From contig CATJWN010000040.1 of assembly GCA_949745595.1 (NCBI GenBank), forward strand, positions 1 through 64,000: DNA of 64,000 nucleotides, read 5' to 3'. Each line of letters opens with the position of its first letter. Positions within the stretch are counted from its first letter, which is position 1. Below are positions 56,415 through 64,000 of the stretch, in pieces. This DNA is from an uncultured Clostridia bacterium. Lineage in GTDB: Bacteria > Bacillota > Clostridia > TANB77 > CAG-508. A program made the position numbers and the translations under genes. The notes under the pieces were generated by a model. It was given only the letters and a program-made list of their open reading frames with translations. It made no database searches and was not told the origin of the DNA.

Positions 56415-56844
56415 ATGGAAAAAAAAATTAAAAAAGAAAAACTATCAAGAAGAGTAATAGACGATTTGGCAAAAAGGAATGTAGATCCTAGCGAACCAAA
56501 ACCATTTCCATATACAACAGCTGATGGTAAAAGAATATTAGTGTCTGCATATAAGATTCTAACTCGGTACTGGAGAAGCTGAATTAATGTATCTTTTAGG
56601 TCAAACCTATCCATTCCATCGTTTAAATGGACATTTAGGAACTTCATTTCCAGTAACAGAATTAGCATTTGACAAAGACAAGAAACCTTGGGGAAACCCA
56701 AATGATGTAACAGCTCTACTTATGCTATCATCACAAAGTAGAGTAATCAATATGATAAAAGGACCTAACGGTGTTCCTCTAGTTTTATATGATGGAACTA
56801 TTCCAGCTATTACGCACGAAGAAGGCAGAAGTATGGATGACTAA
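56415..56844 (+). CDS. Conserved-looking 142-residue protein decoded through a +1 shift at CGG
   Basis: The start is ATG 56415 after AGGGGGA. The upstream frame stops at the fifth codon after CTA ACT CGG; skipping C 56565 gives KILT-GTGEAELMYLLGQ and continues to 56844, ending AITHEEGRSMDD. The joined protein is smooth in length and composition. Family not recognised; the sequence has PFPYTTADGKRILVSAY and PVTELAFDKDKKPWG. It has its own promoter with an operator-like site. Confidence 0.7.
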
Positions 56845-56879
56845 TACATAATATTAATATTTCGAATAAATAAAAAAAT

Positions 56880-56981
56880 TTGACATATTATATAAAATGT
56901 ATTATAATACTATTAATTTATAAGTCGAATGAGCAATTCAACTTGTCAAGAGATATGTTCGCTGCATATCTCTCTTTTTTT
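56880..56981 (+). ncRNA. Short transcription unit: consensus promoter plus terminator, about 65-nt RNA
   Basis: TTGACA (56880-56885) and TATAAT (56903-56908) with 17-base spacing is a perfect sigma-A promoter. About 40 bases after the expected start, GAGATATG-TTCGCTG-CATATCTC (56950-56972) is followed by TCTTTTTTT. The unit holds no frame with a ribosome site and converges on the toxin-like gene, so a small regulatory RNA is likely. A second hairpin AAAGACTTAGTCTTTT lies downstream (57015-57034). Confidence 0.6.
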
Positions 56982-57106
56982 ACAATAAAAAAACAGGCGG
57001 TCGCTGTCCGCCTGAAAGACTTAGTCTTTTTTTTGTCTTGGCTTTCATTATTATTGTTTAGCAATAATAATACAATCAATCGCCAGATTAAATCAAATGA
57101 GTTCAT
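56980..57106 (-). CDS. Toxin-like small hydrophobic peptide, 41 residues if CGG is read +1
   Basis: ATG 57106 follows a very strong AAAGGAGGG. The peptide starts MNSFDLIWRLIVLLLLNNNN, with one short hydrophobic helix and a Lys-rich tail, like type I toxins. It contains an in-frame CGG (57010-57008). Skipping its C gives ...SFRGQRPPVFLL and a stop at 56982-56980, just past the mRNA terminator. Without the shift the frame runs through that terminator to 56918 (62 residues). A promoter TTGCAT-N17-TATACT (57182-57154) fits. A type I toxin is an inference. Confidence 0.45.
56984..57014 (-). terminator. Terminator of the toxin-like gene
   Basis: CAGGCGG and CCGCCTG (56994-57000, 57008-57014) form a GC-rich 7-bp stem followed on the minus strand by TTTTTTTATTG. 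It meets the plus-strand terminator tail to tail. Confidence 0.75.
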
Positions 57107-57153
57107 TCTTCTTGCCCTCCTTTCTTGAGATTTCCTCGTAAAAGGATATCGCT

Positions 57154-57182
57154 AGTATACAACATTATAAAGAATAATGCAA
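57154..57182 (-). promoter_or_regulatory. Promoter of the toxin-like gene
   Basis: On the minus strand TTGCAT and TATACT are separated by 17 bases, about 50 bases upstream of the ATG. Confidence 0.5.
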
Positions 57183-57262
57183 CATATTTTTACAATTTAA
57201 AGAAACAAAATGTTTAGAATTTCCGTGTTAGTTCAAAACAAAAATACTAAACATCTACACGC

Positions 57263-57291
57263 TTGCAATATTCTAACAAATAAGGTATAAT
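57263..57291 (+). promoter_or_regulatory. Promoter of the ABC-F gene
   Basis: TTGCAA (57263-57268) and TATAAT (57286-57291) are 17 bases apart. The leader is short (about 30 bases) with TAGGAGG before the ATG, so no long attenuator of the kind seen on antibiotic-resistance ABC-F genes is present. Confidence 0.75.
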
Positions 57292-57326
57292 AAATAGACT
57301 TAAATAAATTTTAGGAGGATTTTGAA

Positions 57327-58919
57327 ATGCTACTTTCAAGTGGAGTTACACTTAGATTTGGTAAAAGAGTTTTATTTGAAGATGTAAATATCAAGTTTAC
57401 AAAAGGTAATTGCTATGGTTTAATCGGTGCTAACGGTGCTGGTAAATCAACTTTTTTGAAGATATTATCTGGAGAAATTGAGCCTAACAAAGGTGAAGTT
57501 ATTTTAGATAAAAGCGAAAGATTATCTGTTTTAAAACAAGACCACTATGCTTTTGAAGGTTTTACTGTTTTAGATACTGTTATGATGGGTAATAATGAAC
57601 TTTATAAGATTATGAAAGAAAAAGACGCTATATATGCAAAACCTGATTTTTCTGAAGAAGACGGTATGCGTGCTGCAAAACTTGAAGAAAGGTTTGCAGA
57701 ATTAGATGGATGGAATGCCGAGGCAGATGCAGCTAAAATGCTTAATGATTTAGGCATTGATGTCGATTTACACTATAAATACATGAGTGAAATCGAAGCA
57801 AAGGACAAAGTTAAGGTACTTCTTGCACAAGCTTTATTTGGAAACCCTGATGTACTTCTATTAGACGAGCCTACTAACGACTTGGATATCAAAACAATTA
57901 ACTGGCTTCAAGACTTCCTTATTGATTTTGAAAACACAGTTATTGTTGTATCTCACGACAGATATTTCTTAAATAAAGTTTGTACACATATTGCAGATGT
58001 TGACTTTGGTAAAATCAAAGTTTACCCTGGTAACTATGATTTCTGGTATGAATCTAGCCAGCTTGCCTTAAAACAAATGCGTGATGCTAACAAAAAGAAG
58101 GAAGAAAGAATTAAAGAATTACAAGAATTCATTGCTAGATTTAGTGCCAATGCTTCAAAATCAAAACAAGCTACTTCTAGGAAAAAATCTTTAGAAAAAA
58201 TAGAACTTGATGAAATTAAACCATCAAATAGAAAGTATCCATATATTGACTTCAAACCTGATAGAGAGCAAGGTAAAGAAGTACTTGAAATAAAGAATAT
58301 TTCTAAAACTATTAATGGCGAAAAAATCCTTGATAATATTAGCTTCACAGTTAAAAGAGAAGATAAAATCGCACTTCTATCTGATAATGAAATTGCAAAA
58401 ACAGTGTTATTCCAAATTTTAGCCGGAGAAATCGAACCAGATAGTGGTGAACTTGTGTGGGGAACTACAATTAGCAAAGACTATTTTCCAAAAGATAATA
58501 ACTATATGTTCACAGATAAAATGAGTATCGTTGATTGGCTAAGACAATACTCAAAAGATCCAGACGAAACTTATGTTAGAAGCTTCCTAGGTAGAATGTT
58601 ATTCTCTGGTGAAGAAGCACTTAAAAATGTTGATGTATTATCCGGTGGTGAAAAAGTTAGATGCGTACTTTCAAAATTAATGCTTTCAGGAGCTAATTTC
58701 TTAATGTTTGACGAGCCTACTAACCACTTAGATATGGAAAGTATTACAGCTCTAAATGAAGGTATGCAAAAATATAAAGGAATTATGATTTTCACATCTC
58801 ATGACCACCAATTAACTCAAACAGTTGCTAATAAAATTGTTGATATTTCTAATAACAATGTAGTAATTAGAGAATGCACTTATGACGACTACATTGAAGA
58901 GCAAACCGGGCAAAACTAA
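57327..58919 (+). CDS. ABC-F family ATPase, YbiT-like
   Basis: The 530-residue protein has two nucleotide-binding domains and no TM. NBD1: GANGAGKST (about 35-43), LLLDEPTNDLD. NBD2: a degenerate Walker A (LLSDNEIAKTVLF, about 350), LSGGEKVRC and MFDEPTNHLD. The first signature is also degenerate (SEIEAKDKVK). This set is typical of YbiT-like ABC-F proteins, which act on ribosomes. Given the recoding seen here, a ribosome-associated factor is of interest, but no link is shown. Confidence 0.9.
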   Translation: MLLSSGVTLRFGKRVLFEDVNIKFTKGNCYGLIGANGAGKSTFLKILSGEIEPNKGEVILDKSERLSVLKQDHYAFEGFTVLDTVMMGNNELYKIMKEKDAIYAKPDFSEEDGMRAAKLEERFAELDGWNAEADAAKMLNDLGIDVDLHYKYMSEIEAKDKVKVLLAQALFGNPDVLLLDEPTNDLDIKTINWLQDFLIDFENTVIVVSHDRYFLNKVCTHIADVDFGKIKVYPGNYDFWYESSQLALKQMRDANKKKEERIKELQEFIARFSANASKSKQATSRKKSLEKIELDEIKPSNRKYPYIDFKPDREQGKEVLEIKNISKTINGEKILDNISFTVKREDKIALLSDNEIAKTVLFQILAGEIEPDSGELVWGTTISKDYFPKDNNYMFTDKMSIVDWLRQYSKDPDETYVRSFLGRMLFSGEEALKNVDVLSGGEKVRCVLSKLMLSGANFLMFDEPTNHLDMESITALNEGMQKYKGIMIFTSHDHQLTQTVANKIVDISNNNVVIRECTYDDYIEEQTGQN

Positions 58920-58980
58920 TAAAGAACTTTAATGAAAAAAAGCTTGATTTTTAAATCAATTTATATTAAATTATATATAG

Positions 58981-59090
58981 GTCATACATTCCACCAAATG
59001 TATGACTAACCTATCGTAAGAGAAACCACCACTCTCTTACGACGCTACAAAAAGGACGAACTCCACCAGTTCGTCCTTACCTTTTTTATT
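58981..59090. repeat. Three tandem hairpins with CCACC loops, ending in a bidirectional terminator
   Basis: Hairpins: 58981-59006 (GTCATACATT arms, loop CCACCA), 59014-59042 (TCGTAAGAGA arms, loop containing ACCACCA) and 59052-59078 (AAGGACGAACT arms, loop CCACC). Stems differ completely while the loop motif is kept. The third is followed by TTTTTT on plus and TTTTT on minus, so it ends both the ABC-F and pcrA transcripts. Confidence 0.75.
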
Positions 59091-61368
59091 CAATTACTTC
59101 TAGTCCTGCAAACTTAGCCATTAATCTCTTATGTCCTACTTTAGTAAAATCAATATCTACCTTTAAGTCATCTCCTTCTGCTTCAACCATACTGATAATA
59201 CCTTCTCCAAATTTCTTATGGAACACCTTAACACCCGACTTATATGCAGATAAATCTATGTCTTTTCCTGCTTTCTTAGTTGCTAAGCTTTGTAAGAAAC
59301 TATCTGCTGTTCTAAACTGAAATGCTGGTGTAGCAGTCTTAGTTCCAATAGAATTATCTTTATATGATGTAACCTTACCATAACTCCATTCAAACCTACT
59401 ATCTGAAGAAAATAAATCATTACTACTGCTACTTCCTTCAAACGCTTCTGTAGCTCCATCTAGCATACTTTCTGGTATCTCTTTCAAGAACCTTGAAACA
59501 TTATTACAGCTAGTTGAGCCATAAATAGTCCTTTGTCTTGCACATGTAAAATGTAATTTCTCTTTTGCTCTCGTAATTCCTACATAACAAAGACGTCTTT
59601 CTTCTTCTAACTCTTGTGGCTCATTTATTGATTTAAAGCCTGGAAAAATTCCTTCTTCCATCCCTACTAAAAATACCACTGGGAACTCTAATCCTTTTGC
59701 ACTGTGTAAAGTCATTAATGTAACAGAATCTTCTGACTCTTCCATTCCATCTAAATCAGAACTTAAAGTTATTCCCTCTAAGAAATCTCCTAAAGTATTT
59801 TCAGCAGATTCTTCCTCAAATTCTATCGCAACTGTCAAGAATTCGTCTAAGTTCTGTATCCTGTTCTCTGCTTCAACAGTATCTTCTAACTCTAATGCCT
59901 TTGTGTATCCTGAATTAGTCAAAGTGTCTTTTACTAACTCAGAAATACTCATATTATCTTTTTTATTTCTTAAATCTTCAATAACTTGTACAAAATCTCT
60001 AGTATTTGCATATACTCTACCAAGACCATATTTATCAGCATCTTTAATAATTTCAAACATAGAAATTCCTTCTTTGTCTGAAAGCTCTGCTACTTTATCT
60101 AAGCTAGTTTTTCCAACACCTCTTTTAGGTTCATTTATAATTCTTGTTAAACTTAAGTTATCTGCGGGGTTTTGTATTAATCTTAAATATGCAATAATAT
60201 CTTTAATTTCTTTTCTTTCATAGAACTTTAAACCACCTACAATTTTATATGGTATATCTTCTCTCCTTAAAATATCCTCTATACTACGTGACTGTGTGTT
60301 CATTCTATATAATACTGCAAAATCTGAATATTTATAATACTCTTCTCTTTTTAAAGAATTTATTTGTTCTACTATATAATTTGCCTCATCATACTCGTCT
60401 GAGCCTCTATATACTTTAGGCAAAGTTCCTACTTCATTTTTAGTCCATAAAGTCTTATCATACTTGGTCTCATTATTCTTAATAACCTCATTTGCTGCGT
60501 TTAATATACTACCTGTACATCTATAGTTTTGCTCTAATTTTATAATAGTAGTTCCAGGAAAATCCTTCTCAAAGTTCAAAATATTAGAAATATCAGCGCC
60601 TCTAAAAGAATAAATACCTTGGTCGTTGTCTCCTACAACAGTTATATTTCCATAGCCACTTGCAAATAGTGTTACTAAAGTAAATTGCGCCTTGTTAGTA
60701 TCTTGATACTCATCTACTAAAACATACTTAAATTTCCCTGCATAGTATTCTAAGATGTCTTGATTATTTTTCAATATCTTAATAGTAAAATTAATGATAT
60801 CATCAAAATCTATTGCATTATTTTCTTTTAACTTTCTTTGATAAATCTTATATAACTCTGCAATTTGCTCTTTTCTATAATCACCTTTATATTTTTCTGC
60901 GTACTCCTCTGGTTCTAACATATCATTTTTTGCATTACTAATCTCATATAAAACACTCTTATCTGAAAACAACTTATCATCTATATTTTGAGCCTTCAAA
61001 ATCTGCTTCATCATAGTCTTTTGGTCTGAAGTATCGAAAATTACAAAAGAAGTCTCAAAGCCTAGTCTATCTATGAATTTTCTTAAAATTCTAACACAAA
61101 CTGAGTGAAAAGTTCCAATCCACATATCACTTGCAATATCTCCAACTAAGTTTGTAACTCTTTCTTTCATTTCATTTGCTGCTTTATTAGTAAAAGTAAT
61201 AGCTAGAATATCCCATGGCTTTACATTTTTTTCCTCAATCAAATATGCTATTTTATGTGTTAATACTTTCGTTTTTCCACTTCCTGCTCCCGCTATAATT
61301 AAGCAAGGCCCCTCTGTTTTCATTACTGCCTCATATTGTTTATCATTTAGTTCATCTAATAATCCCAT
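59086..61368 (-). CDS. pcrA: UvrD/PcrA-type DNA helicase
   Basis: The 760-residue protein has all superfamily 1A motifs: Q-motif LNDKQYEAV, GAGSGKT (I, about 26-32), FTNKAANEM (Ia), VDEYQDTN (II), GDNDQGIYSFRGAD (III), LEQNYR (IV), LMTLHSAKGLEFPVVFLVG (V) and YVGITRAKEKL (VI). The C-terminal Tudor-like end (VFHKKFGEGIIS) is typical of PcrA. It unwinds DNA in repair. Confidence 0.96.
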   Translation of the reverse strand: MGLLDELNDKQYEAVMKTEGPCLIIAGAGSGKTKVLTHKIAYLIEEKNVKPWDILAITFTNKAANEMKERVTNLVGDIASDMWIGTFHSVCVRILRKFIDRLGFETSFVIFDTSDQKTMMKQILKAQNIDDKLFSDKSVLYEISNAKNDMLEPEEYAEKYKGDYRKEQIAELYKIYQRKLKENNAIDFDDIINFTIKILKNNQDILEYYAGKFKYVLVDEYQDTNKAQFTLVTLFASGYGNITVVGDNDQGIYSFRGADISNILNFEKDFPGTTIIKLEQNYRCTGSILNAANEVIKNNETKYDKTLWTKNEVGTLPKVYRGSDEYDEANYIVEQINSLKREEYYKYSDFAVLYRMNTQSRSIEDILRREDIPYKIVGGLKFYERKEIKDIIAYLRLIQNPADNLSLTRIINEPKRGVGKTSLDKVAELSDKEGISMFEIIKDADKYGLGRVYANTRDFVQVIEDLRNKKDNMSISELVKDTLTNSGYTKALELEDTVEAENRIQNLDEFLTVAIEFEEESAENTLGDFLEGITLSSDLDGMEESEDSVTLMTLHSAKGLEFPVVFLVGMEEGIFPGFKSINEPQELEEERRLCYVGITRAKEKLHFTCARQRTIYGSTSCNNVSRFLKEIPESMLDGATEAFEGSSSSNDLFSSDSRFEWSYGKVTSYKDNSIGTKTATPAFQFRTADSFLQSLATKKAGKDIDLSAYKSGVKVFHKKFGEGIISMVEAEGDDLKVDIDFTKVGHKRLMAKFAGLEVIE

Positions 61369-61403
61369 GTAATTCCCCTCAATTTTCCAAAACTTATGTT
61401 TGT

Positions 61404-61432
61404 ATTATATAATCTTTTATTTTTCTTGTCAA
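61404..61432 (-). promoter_or_regulatory. Promoter of pcrA
   Basis: On the minus strand TTGACA and TATAAT are separated by exactly 17 bases, about 35 bases before the ATG. Confidence 0.8.
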
Positions 61433-61539
61433 GATTATTTTTTGCACTTTTAAAGTATACTATAAATAAACTTAAAAATAAACATTTTATTTTCATAATT
61501 TCTAATTTTTTTCATATATATTTTTATGAGGTATTTAAA

Positions 61540-62272
61540 ATGGAAACTTTAACACGAGTAGGATTAATAGGATTAGCTTTTGGAATGCTTGGAACTACTA
61601 TTGGCGGAGTAATTGGTTCAGTAGTAAAAATAAATTCACCTAAATTCTTAGGTTTTATTTTAGAATTTGCAGGTCGGACTTATGACCTCAATAATCTGCT
61701 TTGATTTAATACCAGATGCTTTAGAACTATGCGGCATTAGTATTGCTCTTATTGGAATTTTTCTTGGTATTGCAAGTATGACAATTTGTGATAATATAAT
61801 AAAAAATACAAATAAAATTCAAACAAAAAATAAATTACTGCAAACTGGATTAATTGTTTTTCTTGGTCTTACTATCCATAATTTCCCAGAAGGCTTAGCA
61901 ATTGGTAGTGGCTTTTCTGCTTCTGAAACTTTGGGATTATCACTTGCTATATCAATATGTATACATGATATTCCAGAGGGAATTTCAATTGCACTTCCAC
62001 TAAAAAAAGGCGGTATGAATGCCTTAAAAGCAATTATAATCACCGCAATTTCTGGAATAACTACTGGCATTGGAGCTTTTGCTGGAAGTTTGATATCTAA
62101 CATTTCCTATGACTTTATATCAATTTCTTTAGGTTTTGCAGCTGGAGCTATGCTTTACATCGTTTCTTGTGAACTAATTCCTGAATCTAAACATCTATAC
62201 AAAGGACGCTTTTCAGCATTAGGCAACATTATAGGAGTTATTTGTGGAGCAATTGCTCATTCGTTAATATAA
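61540..62272 (+). CDS. ZIP-family (GufA/ZupT-like) metal transporter decoded through a +1 shift at CGG
   Basis: The start is ATG 61540 (METLTRVGLIGLAFG) after GAGG. Skipping C 61675 in GCA GGT C GGA CTT gives LEFAG-GLMTSIICFDLIPDALEL, the first ZIP signature, in which this Gly is usual. Without it the protein stops at 61704. The 243-residue product has about seven to eight TM helices and the metal-binding motifs HNFPEGLAIG and HDIPEGISIA. It imports zinc or related divalent metals. Confidence 0.9.
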
Positions 62273-62280
62273 TAATAACA

Positions 62281-62310
62281 AAATGCAGTGTTAAAAACAC
62301 TGCATTTTTT
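62281..62310. terminator. Bidirectional terminator between convergent genes
   Basis: AAATGCAGTGTT and AACACTGCATTT form a 12-bp stem with an AAA loop, followed by T on both strands. Confidence 0.9.
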
Positions 62311-62901
62311 CTAAAACTCATTTTTATTTTCAATTAATTTTTTTTGAAGTGGTATCACTGAGAATAGTGATACTGCCATTCCTAGTTCTATGATTACTGT
62401 AGATATAGTTGTATTAACCTTTTCTTCTTCAAATTCTAACTGCATTTCATTTGTTAAATTACGAGCATGCTCCTCTGAATATAAGTTTTGATATCTATAT
62501 GAAGAAACAACAATTGATTTTTGTTTACTAGCAAAATCTGATTGTAAAATTACAATTGAACCCGCTATATATACTGCCATCATTATCATTATAAACAAGC
62601 TTAATCTTGAATTTATCCTTGGTAAATTTTCCGGATTTGTCTTGCATTTCTTAAATACATCATGAACACTTAACTTGCATACCCCTCTAACTATAAAGTA
62701 TATAAAAATTGCCTCTATAAGTGGAAGTGTAATTGAAAGCACTCTTATATTTGCACTTGGTATTGACTTGAAACAATAATTTATTATTATCCCTGCCATA
62801 TAAGCTACAAACCCAATCAAAATTCCATAAGCTACATATCCTGTAATAACTGCTTTAACTGTTGTTCCTAGTGTTATTTCCTGTTTATCCTCTTTCTTCA
62901 T
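62311..62901 (-). CDS. Membrane protein of unknown function, 196 residues
   Basis: Four predicted TM helices (about 13-40, 54-73, 104-122, 168-184) with a cytoplasmic KCKTNPENLPRINSR loop and an outer loop (about 123-165). Not recognised. The AAGGAGG-like site is at good spacing. It stands alone downstream of prfA. Confidence 0.6.
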   Translation of the reverse strand: MKKEDKQEITLGTTVKAVITGYVAYGILIGFVAYMAGIIINYCFKSIPSANIRVLSITLPLIEAIFIYFIVRGVCKLSVHDVFKKCKTNPENLPRINSRLSLFIMIMMAVYIAGSIVILQSDFASKQKSIVVSSYRYQNLYSEEHARNLTNEMQLEFEEEKVNTTISTVIIELGMAVSLFSVIPLQKKLIENKNEF

Positions 62902-62981
62902 AAGCTTCCTCCTTAGTACGTATCTATCTACATATTAAAATAATATCATAAACCTAAAAAATAAACAACAATTTTATAAAA

Positions 62982-64000
62982 TTATTCTTCATTACCTTTC
63001 AGTTTTTCAGCCCTATCTGTAGCAATCAAATTATCAATCATTTCATCCAAATTTCCATTTAAGAAATCTTCAAATTGATATATACTTAAGCCAATTCTGT
63101 GGTCTGTAATTCTACCTTGAGGATAATTATATGTTCTAATTTTCTCACTTCTGTCACCAGAACCTACTTGGCTCTTTCTCTCATTTGCAACAGCACTTTC
63201 TTGTTTTTCTTTTTCTATATCATAAATTCTTGAACGTAGTAATCTCATTGCATATTCTCTATTTTGAACTTGTGATCTTTCTGTTTGACATTCTGCAACA
63301 ATTCCTGTTGGCTCGTGAATTAATCTAACAGCAGAAGATGTTTTATTTACGTGCTGTCCACCAGCTCCAGAAGCTCTAAACACTTCCATTCTAATATCTG
63401 CTGGATTTAACTCAATCTCAACTTCTCCAACTTCTGGAAGTACTGCAACAGTTGCAGTTGATGTGTGAATTCTACCACTACTCTCTGTATCTGGAACTCT
63501 TTGTACTCTGTGTACTCCACTTTCAAACTTAAATCTACTATATGCACCTTTACCAGTAATCATAAAAGATATTTCTTTATAGCCACCAAGCTCAGTAGCA
63601 TTTTCGTTTAATATATCTATTTTCCAATGTTTCTTTTCTGCATACATTGAGTACATTCTAAATAATGTGCCTGCAAATAATGCTGCCTCTTCTCCGCCTG
63701 CTCCACCTCTGATTTCACAAATAACGTTATTATCATCATTTGGATCTTTTGGAATTAAAAGTATTTTAAGTTCTTCCTCGATTTTTGGAAGTCTCTCTTT
63801 TGCTTCTTCGAATTCCATCTCAGCAAGTTCCTTCATTTCAGGATCTGACATCATTTCTTTAGCCTCTTCTAAGTCTTTAGAAACTGTCTTATATTCTCTA
63901 TATTTAAAAACAATTTCCTCTATATCGCTATGCTCTTTCATAAGTTTTTTCCATTCATTTTGTCTAGATATAACCTCTGGATCTGCAATCAAACCATTAA
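62982..64000 (-). CDS. prfA: Peptide chain release factor 1 (N-terminus beyond the window)
   Basis: The frame is open to the window end, so the first residues are missing. It has [11 protein letters not shown] (the GGQ that triggers hydrolysis), the RF1 codon-recognition context [14 protein letters not shown] with PxT, and [16 protein letters not shown]. PxT rather than SPF identifies RF1, which reads UAA and UAG. It contains no in-frame CGG. Confidence 0.95.
   Translation of the reverse strand, partial: NGLIADPEVISRQNEWKKLMKEHSDIEEIVFKYREYKTVSKDLEEAKEMMSDPEMKELAEMEFEEAKERLPKIEEELKILLIPKDPNDDNNVICEIRGGAGGEEAALFAGTLFRMYSMYAEKKHWKIDILNENATELGGYKEISFMITGKGAYSRFKFESGVHRVQRVPDTESSGRIHTSTATVAVLPEVGEVEIELNPADIRMEVFRASGAGGQHVNKTSSAVRLIHEPTGIVAECQTERSQVQNREYAMRLLRSRIYDIEKEKQESAVANERKSQVGSGDRSEKIRTYNYPQGRITDHRIGLSIYQFEDFLNGNLDEMIDNLIATDRAEKLKGNEE

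Noticed and set aside
57327..58919. Antibiotic-resistance ABC-F gene
   Set aside because: The leader is short with no attenuator, and the degenerate second Walker A matches the housekeeping YbiT-like group.
58981..59090. CRISPR array
   Set aside because: The three units have different stems and no repeated direct sequence with regular spacers; only the loop motif recurs. No cas genes or other arrays were seen in the window.
12023..62272. The nine frame breaks as ordinary sequencing errors or pseudogenes
   Set aside because: Random errors would involve different bases and both shift directions, mostly in A/T runs in this AT-rich DNA. All nine are an extra C directly before GGA or GGT, none is in a homopolymer, and both flanks stay in coding quality. 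A motif-specific artefact is not fully excluded without reads.
12023..62272. Simple reassignment of CGG to another amino acid
   Set aside because: Reassignment keeps the frame. Here the frame must change by +1 at each CGG to recover the protein, so sense reassignment alone cannot explain it.
12023..62272. Classical P-site slippage as in prfB
   Set aside because: The codons before CGG (TTA, ATA, GAA, GTG, GTT, CAC, ACT, GGT) do not share a slippery pattern and most could not re-pair in the +1 frame; no upstream Shine-Dalgarno-like stimulator is common to the sites.

Overview
The window is AT-rich, with clostridial-type gene content: TTG starts, strong GGAGG ribosome sites, many intrinsic terminators, HD-GYP, SpoVG, Tex, ABC-F and sortase/SipW surface modules. 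It most likely comes from an uncultured low-GC member of the Bacillota (Clostridia), possibly a gut species. It has two parts.

Positions 1 to about 37,815 are the right part of an integrative conjugative element (ICE). A 3' fragment of a tRNA-Arg(ACG) gene at 37,771-37,815 marks its right chromosomal junction; the left end lies outside the window. Nearly all ICE genes are on the minus strand. They are an SH3b/M14/ChW cell-wall lysin (1-2829), a DNA-metabolism and anti-defence block (primase-like, ArdC, PcfJ, PcfK/AcrIIA9-like, SSB, an S6-like protein, a methyltransferase-like protein, an SbcC-like ATPase, a gp3-like directionality factor), a divergent TIR gene, S1 and PIN proteins, a coupling protein split over two frames, RusA- and SpoVG-like proteins, a surface module (beta-helix protein, SipW peptidase, TasA-like proteins, LPKTG adhesin, sortase), a type IV secretion block (M23 hydrolase, VirB6, VirB4, PrgI, VirB2) and a replication-initiator-like gene beside iteron-like repeats.

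Positions 37,815-64,000 are chromosome: htrA; a C-A-T-C-A-T-R non-ribosomal peptide synthetase predicted to release an N-acyl dipeptide aldehyde; two paralogous sensor kinases and an HD-GYP response regulator just downstream; tex; an orphan 635-residue protein; a possible type I toxin/small-RNA locus; an ABC-F ATPase; pcrA; a ZIP transporter; and prfA (cut by the window end).

The main result is a recoding signal. Six genes, in both the ICE and the chromosome, are interrupted nine times by an apparent +1 frameshift, and every interruption has the same form: an in-frame CGG codon whose C must be skipped so that the next three bases, GGA or GGT, are read as glycine at a position where the protein family usually has Gly. 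Three sites are in virB4, two in the NRPS, one each in the directionality factor, the HD-GYP regulator, a 142-residue protein and the ZIP transporter. A tenth in-frame CGG is in a toxin-like small ORF. I checked by eye every CGG/CCG I could find in the window and saw none translated in frame as arginine, whereas out-of-frame CGG (NNC GGN and similar) is common. The simplest reading is that CGG has no cognate tRNA in this organism, or a dedicated four-base decoder exists, and that CGGN is read as one glycine by genome-wide +1 frameshifting.
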